This document shows, in pieces, positions 22,991 through 33,167 of a stretch of 64,000 nucleotides of DNA (position 1 is the stretch's first letter; every line of letters begins with the position of its first letter). The notes below the pieces were generated by a model that did not search any database, was not told the DNA's origin, and worked only from the letters and a program-made list of their open reading frames with translations. The stretch is from Zopfochytrium polystomum (Eukaryota; Chytridiomycota; Chytridiomycetes; Chytridiales; Chytridiaceae), in the NCBI GenBank assembly GCA_025765615.1, contig JAIVFJ010000014.1, positions 495,001-559,000 on the forward strand, in the 5' to 3' direction. Position numbers and translations under genes: made by a program.

Positions 22991-23392
22991 GTTAGCAGCA
23001 AGAGGCACAAGACAGGCCCGAACCTATTGTGACTGTCAGTTATTGTTCTCACGATGCCCATGGGAGAGCGAGCCACCGCCAATGCAGACCTGGGCGCTGG
23101 CTTGCGCTGATGACAAATACTCTGAGTATTAAGCAGAACAGAAACCCAGTGTCAATAGTTTTCCTCTTCCTCTGCTCAAGCAGATGATATAGGAGAGGTT
23201 TTTACCCTGTGCCAGTCATGCTTGCCAAGCAACTATTACAGTGTGCATATCATCATCATCATGTATCAATAATTCATAACAGAGTTTTTTCTCTTTCTCT
23301 CCAAGTTGGGGAGAAGGACAACCCACAAACACACATCTCCACTTCATTCACTCCTTCCACTCACTCACTCAGAGTAGACTGTTTTCAAACAG

Positions 23393-23439
23393 GGTCCGTC
23401 TTGTGCCTCTTGCTGCTAACCAGTCAGTTCCGCCTAACA
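23393..23439 (-). repeat. LTR-C 5'-end fragment, inverted
   Basis: The minus strand reads the first part of LTR-C (TGTTAGGCGGAACTGACTGG onward). It faces the complete copy that ends six bases to the left and breaks off within the LTR. Confidence 0.65.
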
Positions 23440-25144
23440 CCTCCACCCTGCTCAATCAATCAAGAGAGATAGAGAGAGAGAAAGAGTCTCCTCACTTCCG
23501 GTTCCAGTTGTCTCCTCTTCTTTCCTTTTTTCTGTTGTTTTCTTTTTCCCTCAGCTTAGGCAACCTGGCCACCTTGTGGCTCCTTTGAGCAACCGGCACT
23601 GGCTTTCCATGATTGGAAACACTGTCTATCCGGACAGCTTCTTGTCGTTGTGTCGAGTTGTCTTGCCTTGTCGGAAGGGTTGGTCCACCTCTGATGAGTC
23701 TAATTGCAATTAGAAAAACAGTTTAGTCGCAAGGCCTAAGAGTCCACACAGTGTTCGAACTCTTCTTCCCATCCCTCGGGGTGCTTCCAGTCCGCCGAAA
23801 AAAAAAAAAAAAAAAAAAAAGCTCTTTCAACGCATCTAGATGGTGCACCTTCACGCCCAACGCCGCTTACCATTGTCTTCGCGCCAAGCAAAAACCCACG
23901 CAGCTCGGCCCCAGGCGCCCAGGCGAGTTGACCGCAGAGCAATCGCGTCTTACCTCAGCGTCATAGTGTCGTCGCAGCCGCCGCCCGTTGTCGATGGCCG
24001 CCAACATTCCAATCGATTGGGGGGGGAGGCGTGTCAAACTCGAACTACGGCTACGGGCTGGACGCACCACCAGATGAGTAGAGAGAGACTGGGCAGAAAA
24101 ATTAAGGTAAAGTAAATACAAAACAGAAATTGCATAAAAGGAACAAGAAACTCAAAGGGAATCAAGGAGAAACAGGGAAATGGCTGCACGACACAAGAAG
24201 ATAACGGTGCCAGTCGTGCGTCCGGCCTTGGGGATTGGTTACCCGATGGCTCGCAGTCGCGGTGTGGGGCGAAGTTGAGGGCAATCGTGCACGCCATCGG
24301 CGAGGTTTATGGTGGCTGTGATGTTTGGGGAGGTGAACGTGGTCTGGGCTTGCGGGTGCTGGGGACGGAACAAAGCAACACCCGCATCCCCAGACCAAAC
24401 TCCTCCCCACCTCTTGTGATTCCCATCCCAACTTCTTGACCGCGCAGCGTGCGGCCAAATCAGTTCCAGAAAATAACCGGATCCGGCTTCAATTTCAACG
24501 AAGTCGGCACCTGCACCCACACATCAATACCATTCCACCGTCTAATCCCACTTCTTTCTTTGCAGAAGGACATTTGATGGTCTCCTCTTCGCCGCCGCTC
24601 ACACCAATGAACGGCAAAGTGACGACGAGCGCCGTTTTTCATTGCTCTTGTGCGTCGACGAAATGCTCGGTCGGGCGGTAGACGATTTGGCCGTCGTAAA
24701 TGTCTCGGGTGGAGGCTTCGGAGAGCTGGAGGTCGAGCTGGTGCCGGCAGTCGCTGTCGTACGGGCGACGATGCGGGAGCAGGGCGCGGGGCGTCGACTT
24801 CAGTGGTTCTTGGCGGTTCTGAGCCTTCTCGTTCTAGCAGTCTCATTGCAAGCAAAGACTACTGTGGATGGGTTCGGAAACCAGGGATAATGCCTGAAAA
24901 CGCTGAAAATGCTGCAACTCCGGGAGGAAAAGAACGTCTTCAATTTACGGACAATCAAATCAATCACGGAAGTTTGGGCGAACAACGACGATTATTCCCT
25001 GGGGGGCACAGGAAATCAAAGGAGGAACTGGAATTTCTTTATTTCACCGGAAAAATAAAAGAAACTACAAGTTTCTTGTTCGCGGGCCAGTTGCCAATCG
25101 CTTTTGCCGCTTGCTGCTCTTCTCCCTCTTCTTATTGCCCATTT
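23440..25144. other. non-coding stretch, no gene recognised
   Basis: Contains a candidate SINE (23722-23820) and GC-rich sequence at 24460-24870 with open frames on both strands that show only Arg/Pro-rich low complexity. Nothing here matches a family I know. Confidence 0.35.
23722..23820 (+). repeat. possible tRNA-derived SINE with poly(A) tail
   Basis: TAGTCGCAAGG (A-box-like) is followed by GTGTTCGAACTC at 23751 (B-box-like), a short body and about 23 A residues. The arrangement resembles the element in PPT1 intron 2. Confidence 0.4.
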
Positions 25145-25956
25145 GGATGATCCTGTTAGAATCAGGTTCGGCCCAAATAATGCATGAATCTTCGGTATAA
25201 CAGGCCACCGAGCCTCCCCACCCATCATGACTTGAACGATTCGGGCCACTGCATTAAAAAAGACGGGATGGCGACCCTGCTCATGGCAGTACGGTGCTGC
25301 CAGCACATCGAAATCCTTCAGGCAGCCGTTAACATTTTCATGATGAGATTGAAAAGAGAGAGGGCACGTCGTAACACTTTCTCGTTCAAAGTCTTTGCAG
25401 AACGAGTTTTTGTGATGATCTGGGCGGGCCCCTGAAGCCAGAGTCGCCACCAATTGTTTCTCCGAGATGTAGCTTTGGAAGGAGTTCTGATTTCGCTATT
25501 GTGCAGTCGTGGTGACTTCCGCACAGGTGACCCTCTGAGACAAACACAATCTGACCGGTGCCAGTGGCCGTGGCAATCAAGTAACGTAGGCCGGGCCCAT
25601 TGAACTTGTGGCTATAGTCACCAGTGTCAACTTCTTTTCACTCGTGCGTCTGACAGTCAATACCATCAACGTACATCATCAGCTCAGAGGTATTCCAATT
25701 TATGAAGCGATCCTCTAGTTGAATCTTAAGAAGTTTTTGTCAATGACATTTCCACAGTCGACATAACTCAGGATTCACTCACCCCGTCCATTTCTGCAAG
25801 AGCATCCACTGCAATATCACACCACTTTGAGAAGGTCTTCTCATCACATCGGAGTGCGGCTGCTTGGGGTTGTGTGGGGTAGCACTTGAGAAAGTAAAGG
25901 GCCCAAAGAAGATGCCGTGGCTCGAACGTGACTCTCTTGCGTGTAGTGTAGTCCAA
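25145..25956 (-). pseudogene. decayed DDE_Tnp_4-like (Harbinger-type) transposase
   Basis: Minus-strand pieces in two frames fit one transposase: an N-terminal helical part (RHLLWALYFLKCYPTQ, KTFSKWCDIAVDAL), then MMYVDGID (first Asp), SHKFNGPGLRYLIA, LHLGETIGGDSGFRG (second Asp) and HENVNGCLKDF (Glu) followed by VFFNAVARIVQV. It carries an in-frame TGA just after QTHE and a frameshift after the GDSGFRG segment, so it is dead. Its upstream part is cut off by the LTR-B at 26007. I did not find its terminal inverted repeats. Confidence 0.75.
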
Positions 25957-26006
25957 ATGGTGGCGCAGGTTTCAGGCGGAGCACCAAAATGGCTGACAAA
26001 GCGTGT

Positions 26007-26365
26007 TGTGAGGACAACAGTTCGTCAAGCCTGTGACCTCAAAGAAAAGAGTGTATACCCACTTTTTCACCGATAATTGTGAGGATTATCCACCCATGTC
26101 GAGGGCGTTATAAACGCATTCGGCTTGGACTCCGTTTTATATATTATTATTTTATTATTATTGGTCGTCCACATAAGCCACCGACTGACACTTGTTGTCG
26201 CGCCTACGTCACCTGTCACTATTATTATTTGTGCCATTATTATTATTATCCTGTACAATGGCTGCAGACCAAGTGAGTCAGTGTTTGCTCAATTGCTGGC
26301 ATAGGGCTTCCTTGCTCAGTGATTAGAGTGCTCCCTTCAATTGGGAAGGTGCCAAGTTTGAGACA
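26007..26365 (+). repeat. LTR-B, solo copy
   Basis: TGTGAGGACAAC to TTTGAGACA, 359 bp. It matches the 3' LTR of the chromodomain element at 60776-61138 and the copy at 58589. It contains AT-rich trinucleotide repeats (ATT) and a tRNA-like 3' end. No target duplication is visible, so it may have recombined or lost its flank. Confidence 0.82.
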
Positions 26366-26378
26366 TGCAGACTGTTGG

Positions 26379-26731
26379 TGTCAGGAACAGGGCAGGACAG
26401 GACAAGGCAGACAAGGAACTGAGAGGAGTGATGATTGTATTGGAAACAATAATTCACTTGAGGGATGGGACAGGTCCCCCATCCCCCTTTTATACCTTTT
26501 GAGAGTCTTCCTTGTCAAGACTCAAAGAAAGTTCCAGAAAGAGCAATTAGTAATACAATGATACCAATGATACCAATGACAACAAGACAAGTCAGGAAAG
26601 CAAAGAAGGTTCCAGAAGGTTCCACAAGGTTCCATGAAGGAATGTTCTAGAATGTTCCAGAAGGTTCCAGAAGATTCCATGAAGGAATGTTCCAGAAGGT
26701 TCCAGAGGTTTCCAGAGGGTGATTCATAACA
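26379..26731 (-). repeat. LTR-A copy 3 (longest, expanded array)
   Basis: Plus-strand ends TGTCAGGAAC and ATTCATAACA. At 353 bp it is about 45 bp longer than the copies at 22684 and 53853; the extra length is all in the GAA/TTC array. It starts 13 bp after LTR-B. No target duplication is seen. Confidence 0.85.
26605..26702 (-). promoter_or_regulatory. expanded heat-shock-element arrays in LTR-A copy 3
   Basis: Units at 26605, 26610, 26615 and 26620; then eight consecutive units at 26640 to 26675 in 5-bp steps; then four at 26685, 26690, 26695 and 26700. All alternate GAA and TTC. The middle array of eight units is the longest in the window. Confidence 0.72.
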
Positions 26732-26848
26732 GGAAAGGTTTGAAAACAGAGGCAAGAAAAAAAGGACAAACATTGGCGAAGGAGCAATGGGGATGAAGGC
26801 CGTTGAGAATTCGATGGTATAAATGGGCTGGGGCTCTTCTGTCAGTGT

Positions 26849-27885
26849 ATGGTTCAGAAAAAAGATAACGACAAGGAGTGGAGCGCAGCCGATTGGGAAA
26901 ATCTCAGTCAACGCACCAAGGCCCTTTCCCAATCCAGAGACCCTTGTCTTCAAGCAGACAACCTCTCCGCCCAAGAAATCAAAACACACTTCCGATCTTT
27001 TGTCAAATTCTCCATTGCATTCTTCAATAGAAAGTTCCAAGGTTGTATTCGCATTTCGATCTGAATCCTAAAGACCTTTTTACTTACTCTTCACTTCCCC
27101 GCCTTCCCCCCAATTCACCGAGTGGCGCGAAAAAGCGCTGACAGACCATGTGATCTCAAATATCCAGGCTTCAGCCTCGGCAATACTCGCCCTCCCAGTC
27201 GTACCTGTCAAACCTCCGCCTGCTCCTCCATCTGTTCCGTCTGCAGCACCACAATCGCCAGCACACGCAAAAAAAAAGAGCAAGAAGAAAGACCAGCAAA
27301 CTCGCCACAAAAGGATGCCTCGGAGACACCATCACGTCGACAGCAGCGACTTGTCCGACGCTGAAAACGTTTCCCCAACCTCCTTCACCACCAAGGAAGA
27401 AAAGACAGCTTTCCCCACTTTCTGTTCGGTCTTCCCGATCATCGTCTTCTCGACGATCCCGCCAGAAGAGCCCGCCTCCAATGACTTCAGCCCGCGCGCA
27501 GGATGTCGTTGAGATTCCACGAAAGTGTGTCTATCGGCTGAAGTGTTTCAAGGGGGGCCCCCCGAAAAAGTTTGCTGTCACCTTCCATCCGCTTGCTGGG
27601 TATGATGTCGTTGCGACTGTACACGACAACAGGCGCGCCATTGTTATAACATTCACCCTTACAACTGACGAAAATGACGACGACCCCTGGAATGCCAAGC
27701 AGATCCATGATTGGACTTTCAAATGCCTTACTACTGAGCTGTCAAATCAAATTGTTTTTGCACCACCGAAATTCGTTGTTGAGGTACCTGTTGATTGTAT
27801 GCTGTCGGATGTTCTTCAAACCTACCCTGTCAGCAACAATCGAGGTGTGTTTGGCTATGTGATCTGTGCGGTCCAGCGAGTGTAG
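26849..27885 (+). CDS. candidate multi-exon gene of unknown function
   Basis: A TATAAA lies about 35 bp upstream of the ATG at 26849. Exon 1 (26849-27041) encodes an acidic helical stretch (KEWSAADWENLSQRT, HFRSFVKFSIAFF). A GT-AG intron 27042-27144 joins it in frame to exon 2, which encodes a Pro/Ala-rich linker, a Lys-rich run (KKKSKKKDQ) and SSDLSDAEN. The last part (to the stop at 27885) encodes a compact region of about 130 residues (VEIPRKCVYRLKCF, VVATVHDNRRAIVITF, NRGVFGYVICAVQ) in another frame, so a second intron near 27370-27410 is likely but its sites are weak. I do not recognise the family. It may be a lineage-specific host gene or a captured fragment beside the repeats. Confidence 0.45.
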
Positions 27886-28317
27886 TGCCTGTGCAAATAC
27901 AATTTTTGCAATTTTTTTTTTCTTTTGGTTCCACATTTAGAGCTTTCCTCTTCGAGCAAGCAAGCACTCGTGGTTTCCAATAAACTTCACATCATACTCT
28001 CTCAGTTGCGTGTTCGGTTTTCGGTTTTTCTTCGTCGCTCTGTCCTCTTGCATGCAACTGAGGCGGCGCGATTCCCAAAGCCCTCACGCAACAATGTGCC
28101 TCTCATTGTACTCGCTCGCTGTGGAACGTCGAAACACGAGTGCCCATCGGGGTCTCAAACCATCCATCCTTCGCCTCCATCTCCCTCCAAAGCATGGAGA
28201 GATGACAATAAGATGCGGCTTCGGCTTTCATCGAGCGTGCGAAAAGTCCAGAGCCAAGCCCATCGCGTTTTCTGCCTGTTAAATACAAGGACCACCGGCA
28301 AGGTTAGGGGCTGGCCC

Positions 28318-30063
28318 ATGGATCGTCTCTTGGCCGACACGGACCGAAGGCTCTTGGCCGCCAAAAGCGGCGGCAGCAGCAGCGGCAGCCCTCGGCATAC
28401 CCCGTCCACCCTCCCCGGCTTTGGGAGTCCGTCAAGGGCGGCGTCTTCACTGCCACCAACTGGCATGCACCGCACCGCGTCCGGGGGCATGTACCTTTCC
28501 TCATCGACGTCCGCCTCTTCCTCCGAATCCCAGTGGGCTGCGTCTCGTTTTGTAGCCGCAATCACAGCCCACCCACTCACGCGCCGCGCCTCTTCGTTCA
28601 TCCGCCGCAACCGCTTTGCGACGTTCGTCGTGCTCGTCGTCTTCATCTACCTCACCGGGCCCTACCTTCTGTCTCGCTTCCTCGGCCTCCATCTGCACGC
28701 TGCCAACGACCACACGCACGCCGACCACCCGCCCTCGTCGGCACCGCCACTGACCGTGACAAAGGTCCTCCAGAGGTTGCCGGAGGAGGTCGACGAGCAC
28801 GTCATTGACGTCGCGCGGCTGAGCAAGATGCTGGACGAGGTGGAAAAGGATCTCCAGGTCTGCCGCATGAACGTGCAACGCCTGACGCAGGAGTGCAGCG
28901 GAGAGCGCCAAATCGAAGCCCCACCCGAGGGTCGGCAGCAGCAGCCGCAGCAACTGCCCCCAAAATCGCAACAGGAGCCCCTGCGCAAGGTCCTCTTGCT
29001 GATCGACTCTGCGCCGGACGCCTTTCTCCACCGCTCGCTCTTCCGCGCCGCGTACGGCCCGTCCACCGTGCTGCCGCCCCAGCCCGTCGGCACCGCTCCG
29101 GGCAGCCCACAACCGCTTATCGCAGACATTGTGTTCATGGTCGGCGCACCGGCCGCTCCCACCAAGCACCGGGACGCCATAACCGCCCGCTGGGGGCCCG
29201 CCGCCGTCGCGGACCTTGTCGCCATGGAGGCCCGCGCCCACGCGGATGTCGTGCTCGTCGACACGGCCTCCGCCTCCGCTGCCGCCGCCAAGGGAGAGGG
29301 TAACGCGACGGCCGCGTCCTCAGCCTCCTTCGCCGCGTCGTCGACGCGTCACACCTGGCGCCTGGCGAGCGTCCTCGCGGCCCTCCGCACGGGCCACGGC
29401 GGCAGCGGCGACGGCCGCGGCGGCGCCGACGCCGCAGCTTGGCGCAAGATTGCGACTGCCGCAAAGCGGTCCGAGTACGTGTTTGTGCTTAAGTCGGCCG
29501 GCGTCGGCGTCGCCCTCGACCTGCCGCGCATCCTCCAGCGCATCGAGCAGTTCCTGCCGGCGCAGGGCGTCGTCTGGGGCAAACCTGTACCCGCCGCACA
29601 GAGCTCGACTTCGACGGCTGCCGGGTCGTGGGCCATGGACGGTAAGCTGGGTTGGGTGTGCGGGGCCAGGCTGTTTCGCACATTTTCTCTGAAACAAAAC
29701 AAACACTCCCTCGAAAACGTAGGTGCCGTGTTCGGGTTTTCCTGGGACCTAGCAAAAGGCGGGGGCAGCGGCGGCGGCGGCAAGCCCCTGCCGACGCCGC
29801 CGTTCGCCGACGCGTCCCCTGGCGTTTCATCGTTTATCGCGTTTGCGGCCACCGAGCTGCGCGAGGACAACAAGGACACTGCCGTCCCCGCCGCCGCAGC
29901 CGCCGGAGGCCCCGCGGCGCCGCCGCGCCCGCTCGTCGTCGTCCACGCCTCCCCCACCGCGCCCGCCGCGACCGCCGCGGATTCGCCGGCTCCGCCGCCC
30001 TTTGACGCCGACGCGTGGTTCTTGAATACCGTCGGCGCTCTGCGCGCGGAAGGTGCAGCGTGA
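28318..30063 (+). CDS. type II membrane protein, possible GT31-like glycosyltransferase
   Basis: Open frame to the TGA at 30061-30063; upstream in-frame Mets exist (28213) but ATGG at 28318 is preferred. A Ser/Gly-rich cytoplasmic tail is followed by a signal-anchor (FATFVVLVVFIYLTGPYLL), a short coiled-coil-like stem (VIDVARLSKMLDEVEKDL) and a lumenal part. The lumenal segment DIVFMVG...ARWG...MEARAHADVVLVD followed by SEYVFVLKSAGVGVALDLPR recalls the layout of beta-1,3-galactosyltransferase-type (GT31) domains, but the metal-binding DxD is not present where expected. An 81-bp intron is probable at 29642-29722 (GTAAGC to CGTAG), which would bring AMDG next to AVFGFSWD; it keeps the frame, leaving about 554 residues. 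The family assignment is an inference. Confidence 0.55.
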   Translation: MDRLLADTDRRLLAAKSGGSSSGSPRHTPSTLPGFGSPSRAASSLPPTGMHRTASGGMYLSSSTSASSSESQWAASRFVAAITAHPLTRRASSFIRRNRFATFVVLVVFIYLTGPYLLSRFLGLHLHAANDHTHADHPPSSAPPLTVTKVLQRLPEEVDEHVIDVARLSKMLDEVEKDLQVCRMNVQRLTQECSGERQIEAPPEGRQQQPQQLPPKSQQEPLRKVLLLIDSAPDAFLHRSLFRAAYGPSTVLPPQPVGTAPGSPQPLIADIVFMVGAPAAPTKHRDAITARWGPAAVADLVAMEARAHADVVLVDTASASAAAAKGEGNATAASSASFAASSTRHTWRLASVLAALRTGHGGSGDGRGGADAAAWRKIATAAKRSEYVFVLKSAGVGVALDLPRILQRIEQFLPAQGVVWGKPVPAAQSSTSTAAGSWAMDGKLGWVCGARLFRTFSLKQNKHSLENVGAVFGFSWDLAKGGGSGGGGKPLPTPPFADASPGVSSFIAFAATELREDNKDTAVPAAAAAGGPAAPPRPLVVVHASPTAPAATAADSPAPPPFDADAWFLNTVGALRAEGAA

Positions 30064-30146
30064 GTAGGGCGAGCGTGAGCCCGGTCTTCCTTTTCCTGGC
30101 TTTACTAGTTTCTTATTCCACCGAGTATGTAGTTCGGCAGAGTTGT

Positions 30147-30191
<45 letters not shown>

Positions 30192-30383
30192 GGTGAGAGG
30201 CAGGCTGTTCGGAAGGGCAATTGCTCAGCACTTACAGATATTAAAAACGCTGAAAAGGACGAGGGGGGCTTTTTTGCCCTTGCATGTATCTCTTTTGCGT
30301 TGGGAGAGATGATGATCATCAAACAACAGAAAAAGAAGCGAAAGAAAGGAAACACAAAAAACACAAACAACCCCCGTGCGGCT
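30064..30383. other. spacer with TG repeat
   Basis: A TG dinucleotide tract runs from about 30148 to 30191, followed by A-rich sequence up to the SHMT start. It should contain the SHMT promoter. Confidence 0.5.
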
Positions 30384-33167
30384 ATGACGTCATTGATCAA
30401 GATCCTGAAGCGGGCGTCCCCTTTGGCCGCGAGGCGCTCCGGCCCACCGGCGGGTGCGGTCGCCTGCCCACGCACGCGCGTCGCCGCCGCCGCCGCCACC
30501 GCCGCGAACCCGGCCGCCGTGAGTTACATGGAACCCCTCATCCCTTCCCGCGCGCTACCCTGGACATTTGATCCTCTGTCTGACCCCGCACCACCGTTTC
30601 TAAACCTTCCCCGTTGCCTGCATTGATGGACCGCAACAGCTCCTGCACGCCCGCGCCGCGTCGAGCGCTGCCGCCGTCAAGGCCGCAAAGGTTTGTGATA
30701 CCCTGTTTCCCTCAACCTGGCTCTCGCCCAAGGAGAACGGCGAAGGAGGAACCGACCTACGTTTCACGACGGGGCGGCAAGCTGAATGCCTGTCGAAGCA
30801 TTCCCACCACGTTAACTCACTGAAACAAATCTAGGTCCTCAACACCGATCTCGCGACGGCAGACCCCGAGATCTTTGATGTTATTGAAAAGGAGAAGCAG
30901 CGCCAGAGGGAGAGCATCGTCTTGATCCCGTCCGAGGTAGAGCCGCAGCCCGCGAGCGCAATCTTTGAGGAACTGGACTCTAAAACCCCGCCGCCTTCCC
31001 GCTCAGAACTTCACGTCCACCGCCGTCATGCAGGCGCTCGGCTCCGTTATGCAGAACAAATACTCGGAGGGCTACCCTGGCGCTAGGTAGGGAGTCAACT
31101 CTTTGTTTCAACCGTCGCGTCATACGGCGCCCGCGTCCACCTCGTATAAACTTGAACAACGTCAACCCGTTCGGCCGTGGCAAGGTACTACGGCGGCAAC
31201 GAGTTTATCGACATGGCGGAAACCACCTGCCAGCGCCGCGCTCTGGAGGCGTTCGACCTCGACCCGGCAAAGTGGGGGGTCAACGTGCAATCGCTCTCGG
31301 GTGCGTTCCATTGCCCTTATGTGCACGTCCCTGCCCAGTTTTTCCGTCTCCCAAGCCCGCCCCCCTTTGTTTGGGGGCGTTGGCGGGCCTTGAAATTTTC
31401 CGTCTCAACTTACGACACCCCACCACGTCAGGCGCGCCCGCTAATTTGTACGTCTACAACGCGCTCATGAAGCCACACGACCGGCTGATGGGATTGGATC
31501 TCCCGCACGGTGGCCAGTTGAGTGACTTTCCCCCGTCTTGAGGACTCTGCGTGCGGCCACAACTGAAAATTTTGTCGCCCGCACCCCCTCCAGCCTCTCC
31601 CACGGTTTCCAAACCGACACGAAGAAGATCTCCGCCATTTCTGCCTACTTTGAAAGCATGCCGTACCGCGTCCGTGAGGACACGGGTCTGATTGACTTTG
31701 ACATGCTTCAGAAGACCGCCACCCTTTACCGGCCGAAAGTGCTCATCGCCGGCGCGTCTGCGTACGCGAGGAACTGGGACTACCCGAAAATGAAGGAGGT
31801 GAGTATTACCTAGCGATAAACAATTCTTTGAATTGCTTTTCTGTTGGCGTGGGACGAGAGCCGAAATCTTTTTGCTCTGGTCAACGCTTCATTTATGATG
31901 TGTTATTCTGCCCACATTTAGATCGCATCCTCGGTCGGCGCGTACCTCCTGGCAGACATTGCGCACCTCAGTGGTCTGGTGGCGGCAGGCGTGCTGCCGT
32001 CGCCATTCGAGCACGCCGACGTCGTCACAACCACAACTCACAAGTCTCTGCGTGGTCCGCGCGGTGCCATGATCTTCTATCGCAAGGGCGTCCGCAGCGT
32101 TGACAAAAAGGGCAAAGGTACGGCACGGGAGGAGCATGCTTCCTCCTTGTCAGATCTACGTGTTCTGACGAGCTTTCTTGCTCTTCTTCTGCGTCCCCTC
32201 CTCGTCTTTGTCAACCTCAAGAAATCATGTACGACCTTGAGAACCCAATCAACGCCTCGGTCTTCCCCGGTCACCAGGGCGGCCCGCACAACCACACCAT
32301 AACCGCACTCGCTGTGGCACTGAAGCAGGTATGTTAACAGACGCCGTCTGCGTTCGCCACGTTGCTCATCGATGGATTCTTTCGCCCTCGTCCCTACTTA
32401 TCCCCCTCCAATCATACAGGCCAAAACGCCGGAATTCAAGGCATACCAGGTTCAAGTCCTCAAGAATGCAAAGCGCATGGAGGAAGAGTTCCGGGAACTC
32501 GGCTACGACATGGTCTCTGGCGGCACTGACACTCACCTCCTTCTCCTGGACCTCCGCAAAAGGGTGCGCATACTTTCTCTGTTGTACCCAGCAAATGCTC
32601 TACAAGCAACTAACAATTATGATTTATTTTCTCTCCTATCTTGCTGACCACACACACACACACACTCGCACACACACTGGGCCCACCAGAACATCGACGG
32701 TGCGCGCGTCGAGCGCGTCCTAGAGCTCGCCAACATCGCAGCCAACAAGAACACGGTGCCCGGCGACAAGTCGGCCATGGTCCCGCACGGCCTGCGCATG
32801 GGCTCGCCCGCCATGACCACGCGCGGCCTCGTCGAGTCGGATTTTGACACGGTCGTTTCGTTTGTCCATCGCGCCGTCGGCATCGCGGCGGCGGTCAAGA
32901 AGAGTGTCGCGGGTGGGTGATAATGGCGCGGACCCTTCGCCGAAGTTTTTTTTTTTTTTTTCATTTCTTTTTTGGGTACAAACTGTCGTCTCACGTTTCG
33001 TGTCCCCCCTCTTGGACTGCGCAGGCACGAAGTTCAAGGACTTCAAGGACCACCTCGGCGCCGGCGACAACGTCCCAGAGCTGGTCGCTCTAAAGAAGGA
33101 GGTGGCTGACTTTGCGAAGCAGTTCCCGACGATTGGGTTTGAGGAGTCGACACTGCGCTACCAGTGA
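30384..33167 (+). CDS. SHM1: serine hydroxymethyltransferase, mitochondrial
   Basis: PLP enzyme that interconverts serine plus tetrahydrofolate with glycine plus methylene-tetrahydrofolate. Twelve exons: 30384-30518, 30640-30690, 30835-30936, 31007-31086, 31185-31300, 31432-31516, 31594-31798, 31922-32117, 32222-32328, 32420-32563, 32690-32912, 33025-33167; 528 residues. The Arg/Ala-rich, acid-free N-terminus ([18 protein letters not shown]) is a mitochondrial targeting peptide. Family motifs include [45 protein letters not shown] and [13 protein letters not shown] with the Schiff-base lysine at about 299, [13 protein letters not shown] and [12 protein letters not shown]. Small introns of 69-145 bp separate all exons. 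Intron 10 contains a CA repeat. The gene looks intact. Confidence 0.95.

Larger units (their letters stand above)
22660..23387 (+). repeat. LTR-C copy interrupted by LTR-A
   Basis: Starts TGTTAGGCGGAAC and ends GACTGTTTTCA. Removing the 307-bp LTR-A and one copy of its GTTAG duplication leaves 416 bp, essentially the length of the complete copy at 9292-9704. The flanks TACAG and AACAG share four bases and may be its own target duplication. Confidence 0.8.

Noticed and set aside
26285..26365. Functional tRNA-Leu (CAA) gene at the end of LTR-B
   Set aside because: D arm and anticodon loop look right, but the T arm and acceptor stem do not pair and all copies lie at the same place in an LTR.
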